Positions 50,932 through 60,383 of a stretch of 64,000 nt of DNA are shown here, in pieces. Position 1 is the stretch's first letter, and each line of letters begins with the position of its first letter. The notes under the pieces were generated by a model, which ran no database searches, was not told the DNA's origin, and was given only the letters and a program-made list of their open reading frames with translations. The DNA comes from Labedella populi (lineage in GTDB: Bacteria > Actinomycetota > Actinomycetes > Actinomycetales > Microbacteriaceae). Both the position numbers and the translations under genes were made by a program. The stretch is from contig NZ_RZNC01000002.1 in NCBI RefSeq assembly GCF_004078655.1, positions 62,001 through 126,000 on the forward strand, read 5' to 3'.

Positions 50932-52860
50932 TCAGGAGTCCATGGTGTGGACGAGCTCCTCGATGAACGAGGGGAAGTCCTCGGATCTACGGATGATGCG
51001 CTGCACGTCCTCCCGTACGGAGAAGACCTCCACGATCTGATCGAACACGGGCTGGAAGCGGGCCCGGCCGTCGGCGCTGAAGGCGATGAGCGCGACGACG
51101 TTCACGCGGGCGTCTCCCCACGGGATGCTGTGCTCGTTGACCGCGATGGCGATGGCCGTGCGCTCGGCCGACATCGCCATGGCGTGGGGCACGGCGAGCG
51201 AATCGGTGAATGCGGTGGACGACATCCGCTCTCGCTCGATCACCCCGTCGAGGTACTCCTCGTCGATGGCGCCGTCCGCGATCATGAGCTCGCCGAGATG
51301 GCGGATCATCGACTCCTCGTCGCCCGTGTACCGGTTGCGGACGAAGAGCGCGGGGGAGAAGTACTCGAGGAGTTCTGCGGCGATCGCCGAGCGACGGCGG
51401 CCCCGACGGAGCCGAGCGACGGCCCGCCGCACCCTCTCGCCATCCGCCTCCCCGAAGAAGGGGCCCACTACGACGACCGGATCGGACGGGACGGGGGGCT
51501 CGATCGTCGAGAGGACGAGGTCCACGCCGAGCGAGGACCACGGGACGTCCGACCGTGTCTCGACTCGATCGATCCTCACGAGGTCCCCGACGGAGGCCAG
51601 GATTCGAGCGGCGAGGACGCTGTGGAGGTCGTAGTAGTTGGGGCACACGAGGACGACGGGCTCGAGATCCTCCCGTCGAGCCTCCTGCTGGAGGTGGGCA
51701 CCGACGTGCATGGCGATGTACGCGATCTCGTCGTCGTCGATCTCGACCCCGCTGAGGTCGCGCAACTCACGCGCGATGAACACGGCGAGCTCGTAGATCA
51801 TCGGGTACGACGTCTTGATCGAGCGTGTGAGCGGGTTGCGGGAGAACGAGCGGTCACTCGCCCGTTCGAGGAGGTTGTGCACGTGGAGGGCGAGCCTCGT
51901 GATGAAGTCCTCGTCCGAGAGGTCGACGGCGTACTCAGCGCCTGCTCGCTGCGTGATGCGGCGCACGCGTTCGAGGTCGTCGTCGGCGAGGTAACGCCGG
52001 CGGTCGTTGTCGCCCGCCGCGGTCGACGTCGTCGGGGCGACCGCTCGTGTGGACAGCAGGTAGCCGAGGTACTCGGCGTCTCCCTGGCCGAGCGAGACGC
52101 CGAAGTGCTCGGTCACGAGTGCGTCGAGGAGGGCCGGGAACTCCTCGCCGTGGAAACCCTCCGACCGGCTCGGTCGCTCGTCGTCCGGTACCCGGTTGTC
52201 ATGGGCGATGCGGTCGACGGCGATCGCGATGTGGAGGAGGACGTTGTCGGTGCCGTAGTCGTTGACGTAGTACTGGCGCGCCTCGAGCTCCCGCAGGAGG
52301 GCGGTCTTGAACGCGCTGAGGCTCTCGGAGGCGAAGGCCCGCTCCACGGCGTCGAGATCGATGCGGCCCTGCGTGGTCTCGTCACGGAAGAGCCGACTGA
52401 TGAGGCGTCGTCGATCCCGCTCCGAACCGGAGAGCGTGACCACCGATCCGTTCCGCGCGATGCGCAAGTCGAGCTCGGCGACGATGGGCCGGAGCTTCGC
52501 GAGGTCGGCCTCGACGGTCGACTCACTGACGTGCATCCGCTCGGCGAGGTCGAAGACGTCGAGTCCGTTGGGCGCCGCGAGCAGTTCCCGGATGATGCGC
52601 GTGCTGCGCTCGCGAGGCGTGTCGATCGTCGCCCGCGTCTCGAGGCTGCGGAATCGGGCGTACGCCTCCTCGTCGAGGCGGTACCCGGTGGGTCCCGAGA
52701 CGACGAGGTCCTGCGCGCCCGGTCGCGATCGCAAGCGCGAGAGGTAGGTCCTGACACTCCGCGGCGTCACCCCGAGGGTGTCGGCGAGCTCCGAGGCCGT
52801 GACGGTGCCGGACGCACGCGCGAGGTGCGCGAGGATCCGGTCCTGCCTGTCGCGGGTCAC
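50932..52860 (-). CDS. mtlR: PRD-containing PTS transcriptional activator, MtlR-type
   Basis: 642 residues from GTG. Order: HTH_11 winged helix (1-65), second Mga-like HTH (about 85-150), PRD1 (about 185-290, LLHIAIAVDRI), PRD2 (about 300-400, AYIAMHVGAHL), EIIB-like domain with Cys406 (VLVCPNYYD), EIIA-Mtl domain with His559 (SLAVPHAM). PTS phosphorylation of the PRD His and EIIA/EIIB residues normally tunes such activators. Divergent from the mtl PTS genes, which it presumably activates when mannitol is transported. Confidence 0.9.
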   Translation of the reverse strand: MTRDRQDRILAHLARASGTVTASELADTLGVTPRSVRTYLSRLRSRPGAQDLVVSGPTGYRLDEEAYARFRSLETRATIDTPRERSTRIIRELLAAPNGLDVFDLAERMHVSESTVEADLAKLRPIVAELDLRIARNGSVVTLSGSERDRRRLISRLFRDETTQGRIDLDAVERAFASESLSAFKTALLRELEARQYYVNDYGTDNVLLHIAIAVDRIAHDNRVPDDERPSRSEGFHGEEFPALLDALVTEHFGVSLGQGDAEYLGYLLSTRAVAPTTSTAAGDNDRRRYLADDDLERVRRITQRAGAEYAVDLSDEDFITRLALHVHNLLERASDRSFSRNPLTRSIKTSYPMIYELAVFIARELRDLSGVEIDDDEIAYIAMHVGAHLQQEARREDLEPVVLVCPNYYDLHSVLAARILASVGDLVRIDRVETRSDVPWSSLGVDLVLSTIEPPVPSDPVVVVGPFFGEADGERVRRAVARLRRGRRRSAIAAELLEYFSPALFVRNRYTGDEESMIRHLGELMIADGAIDEEYLDGVIERERMSSTAFTDSLAVPHAMAMSAERTAIAIAVNEHSIPWGDARVNVVALIAFSADGRARFQPVFDQIVEVFSVREDVQRIIRRSEDFPSFIEELVHTMDS

Positions 52861-53080
52861 GGGCGCTCCTCACACTTCTCGGACGGACACGCATCCGTGC
52901 ACCCGTCGAGTCAATCATCTCCGACGGGCGTCGGGGCGCATGAGCGCGGTGCACCGGCCCACCTTTCCGCCCCCGCGGAAGATTCCGTGGTGGCGTCGGC
53001 GTCCGGCCCGGACGAGACTTCTGGTTGCGTGGGCGTGTCAGCCCGCGAGTTCCACGAAGAGAAAGCGCAGGGGCGGATCG
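52861..53080. promoter_or_regulatory. Divergent mtlR / mtl-PTS control region
   Basis: 220 nt between the two start codons. It must hold both promoters and the MtlR site. A TTGACT -35-like hexamer lies on the minus strand (52914-52909), but no matching -10 is seen. The imperfect palindrome ggacacgcatccgtgcacc at 52885-52903 is a possible activator-binding element. Confidence 0.35.
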
Positions 53081-53398
53081 ATGGAGATCCTCGTCGTATG
53101 TGGTGCGGGTGCGTCCTCGACGTTCATCGCCCTACGGCTGCGCCGATCGGCGGCCTCCCGGGGACTCGACATCACGGCCCGTGCCGGATCGCTCGAATTG
53201 CTCGCCTCCTCGCTCGCGGGCGTCGCCCTCGTCCTCGTCGGGCCTCACCTCGCCGACCGGCTCGATGCCGTGCAGGCGATCGTCCGCTCCGTCGACGACC
53301 GCATCGCCATCGCCGTGCTTCCCGAATCGGCCGTCGCATCCGCCGACGGCTCCCTCGCGCTCCAGACCGCCCTCGACGCCGCCGGGGTGGGATCATGA
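53081..53398 (+). CDS. Stand-alone PTS EIIB subunit (lactose/cellobiose type)
   Basis: 105 residues from ATG 53081. Begins MEILVVCGAGASSTF, with the phospho-acceptor Cys7 loop of lactose/chitobiose-family EIIB proteins, then an alternating helix/strand Rossmann-like pattern. MtlA downstream already has its own EIIB domain, so this one is redundant for mannitol or serves another sugar or a regulatory role. First gene of the PTS cluster. Confidence 0.8.
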   Translation: MEILVVCGAGASSTFIALRLRRSAASRGLDITARAGSLELLASSLAGVALVLVGPHLADRLDAVQAIVRSVDDRIAIAVLPESAVASADGSLALQTALDAAGVGS

Positions 53399-53480
53399 CG
53401 GCCGGCCGGTTCCCCCTCGCGGGGCTGGGAACGACCGGGCATGACGGAGCAGACATCAGGCGGCGGCTGAGGAGTTCCCC

Positions 53481-53750
53481 ATGGTTACACGCACCGTTCG
53501 CATTGGATCGTCGCACGGACTGCACGCCCGTCCGGCCAAGCTGTTCACGCAGGCGGCCGCTGCGGCGCCCAACCCCGTCACGATCGCCAAGGGCGACGGC
53601 AAGGCCGTCAACGCCGCGAGCATCCTCGGCGTCATCTCCCTCGGCGTCGAGTTCGGCGACTACGTCACGCTCTCCTCGGAGGGCGACGGCGCCGACGCGA
53701 CGCTCGACGAACTCACCGAGCTGCTCGTCACCGACCACGACCAGGCGTGA
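53481..53750 (+). CDS. ptsH: Phosphocarrier protein HPr
   Basis: 89 residues. Catalytic His15 in HGLHARPA; Ser47 in NAASILGV aligns with the HPr-kinase site Ser46. Relays phosphate from Enzyme I to EIIA. Located directly before ptsI, in the mannitol operon. Confidence 0.95.
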   Translation: MVTRTVRIGSSHGLHARPAKLFTQAAAAAPNPVTIAKGDGKAVNAASILGVISLGVEFGDYVTLSSEGDGADATLDELTELLVTDHDQA

Positions 53751-53795
53751 GCGCACGATGACGCTCGCCGCATCCGACGGAAGAGGAGGCCGTTC

Positions 53796-55463
53796 ATGCG
53801 TATGACCGGAACCGGAATCGGGCAAGGCGTCGCGACGGGACCCGTCGCGCGAATGCCCGAGCCGCTCGCCACGCCGGCGGACGTGCCGAGCACCCTCGGC
53901 GTCGAGGCCGAGAAGACGCGGACGCTCGAGTCGCTCGGCCGCGTGGCCCGAGCGCTCGAGGAGCGGGGGGCCAAGGCCGGTGGTACCGCGCGTGACGTCC
54001 TCGAGGCTCAGGCGATGATGGCGGAGGACCCCACACTCGCCGACTCCATCGACGACCTGCTCGGCCAGGGCAAGACGGCCGAGCGGGCGGTCTCCGAGGC
54101 GTTCGCCGCGTTCCGCGACCAGCTCGCGGCGATGGGCGGATACCTCGGTGAGCGCGCCGCCGATCTCGACGACGTCGCCCAGCGCGTGATCGCCGACCTC
54201 CTCGGCGTCCCGGCGCCCGGTGTGCCCGAGCGCGACGAGCCCTTCGTGCTCGTCGCCCGCGACCTCGCTCCTGCCGACACCGCACTCCTCGACCTCGACA
54301 AGGTCCTCGCACTCGTCACGAGCGACGGCGGACCGACGTCGCACACGGCGATCCTCGCTCGTGAGAAGTCGATCGTCGCCGTCGTCGGTGTCCTCGACGC
54401 CCTGTCGCTGACGGACGGGGAGACCGTCGTGGTCGACGCCGCCGTCGGCGCGGTCGTCTCCGAGCCGACCGAGGAGGAGGTCACCGCCGCTCGCACGCGC
54501 ATCGCCGAGCGGGCGGCCCTCGTCGACGCGCCCGCCACGCCGGGAGCGCTCGCGGACGGCACGGCCATCCCTCTCCTCGCGAACCTCGGCTCGTCGAAGG
54601 CCGCGAAGGCCGCTGCCGACGGGGGAGCCGAGGGCGTCGGACTCTTCCGGACGGAATTCCTCTTCCTCGACGCCGGCGGGAGCGCGCCGACGATCGACGA
54701 GCAGCGCGCGCACTACATCGAGCTGCTCGAGGCGTTCCCCGGCAAGAAGGTCGTCGTGCGCCTGCTCGACGCCGGTGCCGACAAGCCGCTCGAATTCCTC
54801 AACGACGCCCACGAGGAGAATCCAGCCCTCGGGCTGCGCGGCCTCCGCGCCCTCCGCGTGAGCGAGGACATCCTGAGGGAGCAGCTCACGGCGCTCGCCG
54901 AGGCCGACAAGGTCACCTCGGCGGACCTCTGGGTCATGGCGCCGATGGTCTCGACCGTCGAGGAGACGACGTACTTCGTGACGCTCGCGAAGGAACTGGG
55001 CCTCAAGACGGTCGGCGTGATGGTCGAGGTCCCCTCGATCGCCCTGCTCGCCGACAAGGTCATGGCCGAGGCGGACTTCGCCTCGATCGGCACGAACGAC
55101 CTGACCCAGTACACGCTCGCGGCCGACCGACTGCTCGGTTCCGTCGCGGCGTTCCAGGACCCGTGGCACCCCGCCGTCCTCCGCCTCGTCGGAGAGGTCG
55201 GGGCCGCCGGCGCCCGAGCCGGCAAGCCCGTCGGGATCTGCGGTGAGGCCGCGGCGGACCCGCTCCTCGCCGTCGTCCTCGTCGGTCTCGGAGCCACCAC
55301 CCTGTCGATGTCGCCGTCCGCCCTCGCGGACGTGCGCGCATCGCTGTCCCGTTACACCCTCGACGAAGCGCGCCGCTTCGCCGACATCGCCCTGGCCGCC
55401 TCGGGTGCGGCCGAAGCCCGGGCCGCGGTCACCGCCGCGGTCGCATCCCGCAAGGAGAACTGA
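53796..55463 (+). CDS. ptsI: PTS Enzyme I (phosphoenolpyruvate-protein phosphotransferase)
   Basis: 555 residues, AGAGGAGG 7 nt before the ATG. Phospho-histidine domain with His183 in GGPTSHTAILAR. PEP-binding barrel motifs FRTEFLF, RLLDAGADKPL and ICGEAA. Uses PEP to phosphorylate HPr. Three nucleotides precede mtlA, so the general PTS and mannitol-specific proteins are probably co-transcribed. Confidence 0.97.
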   Translation: MRMTGTGIGQGVATGPVARMPEPLATPADVPSTLGVEAEKTRTLESLGRVARALEERGAKAGGTARDVLEAQAMMAEDPTLADSIDDLLGQGKTAERAVSEAFAAFRDQLAAMGGYLGERAADLDDVAQRVIADLLGVPAPGVPERDEPFVLVARDLAPADTALLDLDKVLALVTSDGGPTSHTAILAREKSIVAVVGVLDALSLTDGETVVVDAAVGAVVSEPTEEEVTAARTRIAERAALVDAPATPGALADGTAIPLLANLGSSKAAKAAADGGAEGVGLFRTEFLFLDAGGSAPTIDEQRAHYIELLEAFPGKKVVVRLLDAGADKPLEFLNDAHEENPALGLRGLRALRVSEDILREQLTALAEADKVTSADLWVMAPMVSTVEETTYFVTLAKELGLKTVGVMVEVPSIALLADKVMAEADFASIGTNDLTQYTLAADRLLGSVAAFQDPWHPAVLRLVGEVGAAGARAGKPVGICGEAAADPLLAVVLVGLGATTLSMSPSALADVRASLSRYTLDEARRFADIALAASGAAEARAAVTAAVASRKEN

Positions 55464-55466
55464 GAA

Positions 55467-57068
55467 ATGACAACGACGTCCACCACGTCGAAGCCGGCCG
55501 GCGCTCGCGTCGCCGTCCAGCGCTTCGGCACGTTCCTCTCCGGGATGGTGATGCCGAACATCGCGGCATTCATCGCCTGGGGCCTCATCACCGCGTTCTT
55601 CATCGCGACCGGCTGGTTGCCGAACGGCATCCTCGGCGGTTTCGGCAACGCGGACCTCATCGGCTGGCAGGGCGCCGCGACGGCTCTCGCTCAGACGGAG
55701 GACGGTACGACCTTCCCCCAGTACGTGGGACTCGTCAGCCCGATGATCACCTACCTCCTCCCGCTGCTCATCGCGAACACCGGTGGACGCATGATCTACG
55801 GTGAGCGTGGTGGTGTGGTCGCCTCGATCGCGACGGTCGGCGTCATCGTCGGCTCGACCATCCCGATGTTCATCGGTGCCATGATCATGGGCCCGCTCGC
55901 CGCGTGGCTCATGAAGAAGGTGGACTCGATCTGGGACGGCAAGATCAAGGCCGGTTTCGAGATGCTCGTGAACAACTTCTCGGCCGGAATCCTCGGCGCC
56001 CTCCTCGCGATCGCCGGCTTCTTCGGCATCGCACCGGTCGTCCAGGCGCTGAGCAACGCGCTCGAGACCGCGGTCGACTGGCTCGTTGGTCTCGGACTGC
56101 TCCCGCTCGTCAGCATCCTCGTCGAGCCGGGTAAGATCCTGTTCCTCAACAACGCCATCAACCACGGTGTCTTCACGCCGCTCGGAACGCAGCAGGCGCA
56201 GGAGACCGGTAAGTCGATCCTCTTCATCATCGAATCGAACCCCGGCCCCGGCCTCGGCATCCTGCTCGCCTTCTCGATCTTCGGCATCGGGATGGCCCGC
56301 GCGAGCGCTCCCGGCGCGATCATCATCCACTTCTTCGGCGGCATCCACGAGATCTACTTCCCGTACGTGCTCATGAAGCCGATGCTCGTCCTCGCCGTCA
56401 TCGCCGGCGGTGCGACGGGTGTCGCGACGAACGCGCTCTTCCAGAGCGGCCTGCGCGCTCCGGCCTCCCCAGGCAGCATCTTCGCGATCCTCCTCCAGAC
56501 GGCGAACGACAGCTTCATCGGCGTCATCCTGTCGGTCATCCTGTCGGCAGCGGTGTCGTTCCTCGTCGCAGCGGTCATCCTCCGTTCGAGCCGGAAGCGT
56601 GACCTCGAGGCAGAGAACGCGGGAGACCTGAACGACGCGATCGCGAAGACCAACGCCAACAAGGGCAAGGAGAGCACCGTCCTCGGCGGTCTCGCCGGCG
56701 GCGCCGCCGGTGCTGCCGCGGGGGCGTCGGCATCGACGGGCTCGGCGGCCACGGCGACGGCGACGGTGACCGACGTGCACAACATCGTCTTCGCGTGCGA
56801 CGCGGGCATGGGGTCGAGCGCCATGGGTGCATCGGTCCTCCGCAACAAGCTCAAGAAGGCCGGCGTCGAGGGCGTCACCGTCACCAACCAGGCCATCGCC
56901 AACCTCACGGGCGACGCGGACCTCGTCATCACGCACAAGGACCTCACGGACCGCGCGCGGGAGAAGTCGCCGAACTCGCAGCACGTCTCGGTCGACAACT
57001 TCATGAACTCGCCGAAGTACGACGAGGTCGTCGAGCAGGTCCAGCACCAGGGACGGTCGGCCGAATGA
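55467..57068 (+). CDS. mtlA: PTS mannitol transporter EIICB
   Basis: 533 residues. EIIC membrane domain (about 15-375) with FLNNAINHG (transport/phosphorylation region) and GGIHEIYFP (His294-Glu295, sugar-binding). An Ala/Gly/Thr-rich linker (about 405-430) follows, then the EIIB domain with phospho-Cys444 in [19 protein letters not shown] is separate (mtlF), overlapping by ATGA. Imports mannitol as mannitol 1-phosphate. Confidence 0.97.
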   Translation: MTTTSTTSKPAGARVAVQRFGTFLSGMVMPNIAAFIAWGLITAFFIATGWLPNGILGGFGNADLIGWQGAATALAQTEDGTTFPQYVGLVSPMITYLLPLLIANTGGRMIYGERGGVVASIATVGVIVGSTIPMFIGAMIMGPLAAWLMKKVDSIWDGKIKAGFEMLVNNFSAGILGALLAIAGFFGIAPVVQALSNALETAVDWLVGLGLLPLVSILVEPGKILFLNNAINHGVFTPLGTQQAQETGKSILFIIESNPGPGLGILLAFSIFGIGMARASAPGAIIIHFFGGIHEIYFPYVLMKPMLVLAVIAGGATGVATNALFQSGLRAPASPGSIFAILLQTANDSFIGVILSVILSAAVSFLVAAVILRSSRKRDLEAENAGDLNDAIAKTNANKGKESTVLGGLAGGAAGAAAGASASTGSAATATATVTDVHNIVFACDAGMGSSAMGASVLRNKLKKAGVEGVTVTNQAIANLTGDADLVITHKDLTDRAREKSPNSQHVSVDNFMNSPKYDEVVEQVQHQGRSAE

Positions 57069-57505
57069 GCGACGACATCCTGACCCGCGCGAACGTCGTG
57101 GCGGAGGGCTCCGCCACGACGAAGGACGAGGCGATCCGGGAGGCGGGCGCCTTGCTCGTCTCCTCGGGGGCCGTCGACGCGAGCTACGTCGACGCCATGC
57201 TCGAGCGCGAGAAGAGCGTGTCCACCTACATGGGCAATCTGCTCGCGATCCCGCACGGCACGAACGAGTCGAAGGACGCCATCAAGACGTCGGCGCTCTC
57301 GTTCGTCCGTTATCCGGCACCGATCGACTGGGACGGCGAGGAGGTGCGCTTCGCCGTCGGCATCGCCGGCGTCGGGGACGAGCACCTCGGCATCCTGTCG
57401 AAGATCGCGATCGTCTTCTCGGACGAGGACGAGGTCGCGAAGCTCGTGAACGCCACGGACGCGGACGAGTTGTACGCGCTCCTCGAGGAGGTCAACGCAG
57501 AATGA
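57065..57505 (+). CDS. mtlF: PTS mannitol EIIA
   Basis: 146 residues, phospho-His64 in [10 protein letters not shown]. Accepts phosphate from HPr and passes it to the EIIB domain of MtlA. Overlaps mtlA and mtlD by ATGA at both ends. Confidence 0.96.
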   Translation: MSDDILTRANVVAEGSATTKDEAIREAGALLVSSGAVDASYVDAMLEREKSVSTYMGNLLAIPHGTNESKDAIKTSALSFVRYPAPIDWDGEEVRFAVGIAGVGDEHLGILSKIAIVFSDEDEVAKLVNATDADELYALLEEVNAE

Positions 57506-58635
57506 AGGCCGTTCACTTCGGCGCCGGCAACATCGGACGCGGTTTCATCGGGCTCCTTCTCCACGAGGCCGGCTACGAGGTCGTCTTCGCCGATGTGAAC
57601 GCCGACCTCATCGAGGCGATCTCGGCCGCCGACTCCTACGACGTCCATGAAGTGGGGGCCGGCGGCCGCACCAAGACCGTCACGGGGTTCCGTGCGATCA
57701 ACAGCGCGAGGGACGAGGAGTCCCTCGTGCGGGAGATCGCGACAGCCGACGTCGTGACGACGGCGGTGGGACCGAACGTCCTCCGCTTCGTGGCTCCCGT
57801 GATCGCGACGGGTCTGGCCGCCCGTGAGGGCGGTCGGCCCCGCCTCGCCGTGATGGCGTGCGAGAACGCGATCTCCGCGACGGACATCCTCGCGGGGGAG
57901 ATCCGATCGGCGGCCGGCGACGCGGTCGCCGTCGACGAGCGAGCGGTGTTCGCCAACACGGCGGTCGACCGCATCGTCCCCGGGCAGGACCCGGCGGCCG
58001 GCATCGACGTCACCGTGGAGACCTTCTGCGAGTGGGTCATCGAGGCGACGCCGTTCGGGGGAGAGCGTCCGGACATCCCGGGAGCGCACTTCGTCGACGC
58101 CCTCGGCCCGTACATCGAGCGGAAGCTCTTCACGGTCAACACGGGGCATGCGACGGCCGCGTACGCGGGGTTCGTCGCGGGTCACGAGCGCATCGCCGAG
58201 GCGTTCGCCGATCCCGAGGTGCGCGGCCTCGTCGAGCGGGTCCTCCGCGAGACGTCGGCACTGCTCGTCGCGAAGCACGAACTCGACCCGGCCGAGCAGG
58301 ACGCGTACCGTGAAAAGATCCTCGCGCGCTTCGCGAACGACGCCCTCCCCGACACAGTCGTCCGCGTCGGGAGGCAGCCGCTGCGGAAGCTCTCGCGCGA
58401 GGAGCGGTTCATCGGTCCGGCGGCCCAGCTCGCCGAGCGGGGGATGCTCACCGACGACCTCGTCGAGGCGGTCGGAGCCGCGCTCCGATTCGACGTGGCC
58501 GAGGATCCGGAGAGCGTGGAGCTGCAGCAGCTGCTCCGGGACCTCGATCCCGCGGCGTTCGTCGAGCGCGTGACGGGCCTCCCGGCCGACCACCCGCTCA
58601 CGCCGCACGTCGTGGCGGTCGTCGCGTCGCACTGA
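57502..58635 (+). CDS. mtlD: Mannitol-1-phosphate 5-dehydrogenase
   Basis: 377 residues. N-terminal NAD-binding [11 protein letters not shown]; catalytic-domain motifs [14 protein letters not shown] with the active-site Lys region ERKLFTVN. Oxidises mannitol 1-phosphate to fructose 6-phosphate. Last gene of the operon, followed by a strong terminator. Confidence 0.97.
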   Translation: MKAVHFGAGNIGRGFIGLLLHEAGYEVVFADVNADLIEAISAADSYDVHEVGAGGRTKTVTGFRAINSARDEESLVREIATADVVTTAVGPNVLRFVAPVIATGLAAREGGRPRLAVMACENAISATDILAGEIRSAAGDAVAVDERAVFANTAVDRIVPGQDPAAGIDVTVETFCEWVIEATPFGGERPDIPGAHFVDALGPYIERKLFTVNTGHATAAYAGFVAGHERIAEAFADPEVRGLVERVLRETSALLVAKHELDPAEQDAYREKILARFANDALPDTVVRVGRQPLRKLSREERFIGPAAQLAERGMLTDDLVEAVGAALRFDVAEDPESVELQQLLRDLDPAAFVERVTGLPADHPLTPHVVAVVASH

Positions 58636-58656
58636 GCTCCGACGGCCCCTCCGGAC

Positions 58657-58694
58657 ACGGCCCGGTCCCCTCGACCACGAGGGGACCGGGCCGT
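58657..58694 (+). terminator. Terminator of the mtl PTS operon
   Basis: 15-bp perfect stem: acggcccggtcccct (58657-58671) with aggggaccgggccgt (58680-58694), loop cgaccacg. Begins 21 nt after the mtlD stop and isolates mtlD from infA. Confidence 0.92.
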
Positions 58695-58743
58695 CGGCCG
58701 TCCGGGGGCCGGACCCGCGCCCCGAGTGGCGGAATCGCGCCCG

Positions 58744-58757
58744 ATAGCATAAGATAT
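58744..58757 (+). promoter_or_regulatory. Possible infA promoter -10 region
   Basis: The only AT-rich patch between the mtlD terminator and infA is atagcataagatat. TAAGAT at 58750-58755 could be a -10; no good -35 is seen. A promoter is needed here because the terminator lies just upstream. Confidence 0.4.
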
Positions 58758-58873
58758 CCCTTTGGTGCCTTGTGCCATCGTCCGGCCCATCAGTCGACGA
58801 GCTGCACGGCACCGACCATCACCCGCACGACCAGTGCGGACCTACCCCCAGCGACAGTAACGACAGTGAGGCT

Positions 58874-59095
58874 ATGGCCAAGAAAGACGGTGTCATCGAG
58901 ATCGAAGGCTCGGTGGTCGAAGCGCTGCCCAACGCGATGTTCCGCGTGGAGCTGACGAACGGCCACAAGGTCCTCGCCCACATCTCGGGGAAGATGCGAC
59001 AGCACTACATCCGCATCCTCCCGGAGGACCGCGTGATCGTGGAGCTCACGCCCTACGACCTCACCCGTGGTCGAATCGTCTATCGCTACAAGTAA
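58874..59095 (+). CDS. infA: Translation initiation factor IF-1
   Basis: 73 residues, full length, [16 protein letters not shown] with the S1-type OB fold and [14 protein letters not shown]. The reading frame extends upstream, but ATG 58874 matches the family start. Blocks the A site during initiation. Confidence 0.98.
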   Translation: MAKKDGVIEIEGSVVEALPNAMFRVELTNGHKVLAHISGKMRQHYIRILPEDRVIVELTPYDLTRGRIVYRYK

Positions 59096-59160
59096 GTCCG
59101 CGCTGTAAGTAACGGCCGGGATCTCTCCCGGTACGAGGACAGCGAGAACGAGGAAACACG

Positions 59161-59274
59161 ATGAAGGTCAACCCCAGCGTCAAGCGCATCTGCGACAAGT
59201 GCAAGGTCATCCGTCGCAACGGACGCGTCATGGTCATCTGCGAGAACCCGCGTCACAAGCAGCGCCAGGGCTGA
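59161..59274 (+). CDS. rpmJ: Ribosomal protein L36 (bL36)
   Basis: 37 residues: [16 protein letters not shown]... ending NPRHKQRQG. The zinc-binding set CxxC (Cys11, Cys14), Cys27 and His32 is complete, so this is the C+ (zinc) paralogue. It binds helices of 23S domain VI. Confidence 0.97.
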   Translation: MKVNPSVKRICDKCKVIRRNGRVMVICENPRHKQRQG

Positions 59275-59340
59275 GCCCCGGAGCCGCGTGATCGCCAGAT
59301 CCGTTCGGGCCACGCACACTCACAATTGAACACCGGAAAC

Positions 59341-59424
59341 AGCGATTCCCGATCCCGTTCCATCGGCCAGCAGGCCGGGGAGCGGGGGACACCCAGGGTC
59401 GGAGGCCCTGGCACCGGAATCGCT
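59341..59424 (+). ncRNA. Structured leader upstream of rpsM (candidate cis-regulatory RNA)
   Basis: agcgattcc (59341-59349) pairs perfectly with ggaatcgct (59416-59424), enclosing smaller hairpins (ggcc-agca-ggcc; ccaggg/ccctgg). The element ends 32 nt before the rpsM ATG. The E. coli alpha operon is controlled by S4 at an mRNA structure in this location; a functional equivalent here is speculation. Confidence 0.5.
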
Positions 59425-59456
59425 CCACACCTCCACACACTCCTAGGAGAGCCACA

Positions 59457-59831
59457 ATGGCACGTCTCGCCGGCGTAGACATTCCCCGCGACAAGCGCGT
59501 GGAAGTCGCACTGACGTACATCTACGGAGTCGGACGCACGAGGGCCCTCAAGACCCTCGCCGACACCGGAATCAGCGGAGACATCCGCGTGAAGGACCTC
59601 ACCGACGACCAGTTGGTCGCCCTCCGCGATTACATCGAGGGCAACTACAAGGTTGAGGGTGACCTGCGCCGCGAGGTGCAGGCCGACATCCGCCGCAAGG
59701 TCGAGATCGGTTCGTACCAGGGCATCCGCCACCGCCGTGGCCTCCCCGTGCACGGTCAGCGCACCAAGACGAACGCTCGTACCCGTAAGGGCCCGAAGCG
59801 CACCGTCGCCGGCAAGAAGAAGGCGCGCTAA
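59457..59831 (+). CDS. rpsM: Ribosomal protein S13 (uS13)
   Basis: 124 residues, full length ([20 protein letters not shown]), C-terminal basic tail [16 protein letters not shown]. 30S head protein contacting P-site tRNA and L5. AGGAGA ribosome site. Confidence 0.99.
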   Translation: MARLAGVDIPRDKRVEVALTYIYGVGRTRALKTLADTGISGDIRVKDLTDDQLVALRDYIEGNYKVEGDLRREVQADIRRKVEIGSYQGIRHRRGLPVHGQRTKTNARTRKGPKRTVAGKKKAR

Positions 59832-59865
59832 CCAGCGCCCGCCACCAGGATTCCAGGGAGTAGAC

Positions 59866-60264
59866 ATGGCAACACCGAAGACGGCAGCTCGTAAGCCGCG
59901 CAAGAAGGAAAAGAAGAACATCGCCGTGGGCCAGGCCCACATCAAGTCGACGTTCAACAACACGATCGTCTCGATCACCGACCCGTCCGGCGCGGTCATC
60001 GCCTGGGCCTCGGGTGGAGACGTCGGATTCAAGGGTTCGCGCAAGTCGACCCCGTTCGCCGCCGGCCTCGCGGCCGAGTCGGCCGCCCGCAAGGCGCAGG
60101 AGAACGGCATGAAGAAGGTCGACGTCTTCGTCAAGGGACCGGGATCGGGTCGCGAGACCGCGATCCGTTCGCTGCAGTCGGCCGGCCTCGAGGTCGGTTC
60201 GATCAACGACGTCACGCCTCAGGCGCACAACGGGTGCCGCCCGCCCAAGCGCCGCCGCGTCTGA
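59866..60264 (+). CDS. rpsK: Ribosomal protein S11 (uS11)
   Basis: 132 residues, full length, conserved [12 protein letters not shown] and [11 protein letters not shown] end. 30S platform protein. rpsD, which follows in many bacteria, is absent; a hairpin and rpoA come next. Confidence 0.99.
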   Translation: MATPKTAARKPRKKEKKNIAVGQAHIKSTFNNTIVSITDPSGAVIAWASGGDVGFKGSRKSTPFAAGLAAESAARKAQENGMKKVDVFVKGPGSGRETAIRSLQSAGLEVGSINDVTPQAHNGCRPPKRRRV

Positions 60265-60278
60265 GTCCACCCGCGTTC

Positions 60279-60306
60279 CGGGCCCGCCGATCCGTCGGCG
60301 GGCCCG
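60279..60306 (+). terminator. Hairpin at the usual rpsD position
   Basis: Perfect 12-bp stem cgggcccgccga (60279-60290), TCCG loop, tcggcgggcccg (60295-60306), 14 nt after the rpsK stop. No strong U-tract, so an attenuator or processing site is possible. A second, weaker hairpin (caagcgtc 60343-60350 with gacgcttg 60359-60366) lies just before the rpoA ribosome site. Confidence 0.75.
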
Positions 60307-60383
60307 CTGCACGGCCGAAGACAACTCAATACCTCACCAACGCAAGCGTCATATAGCGGACGCTTGGCCGAAAGGAATCAACA

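Noticed and set aside
53172-57047. 1291-codon open frame on the minus strand opposite the PTS genes
   Set aside because: It is antisense to ptsH, ptsI and mtlA, has the Arg/Asp/Gly-biased composition of shadow frames in GC-rich DNA and shows no domain. The plus-strand genes are certain.
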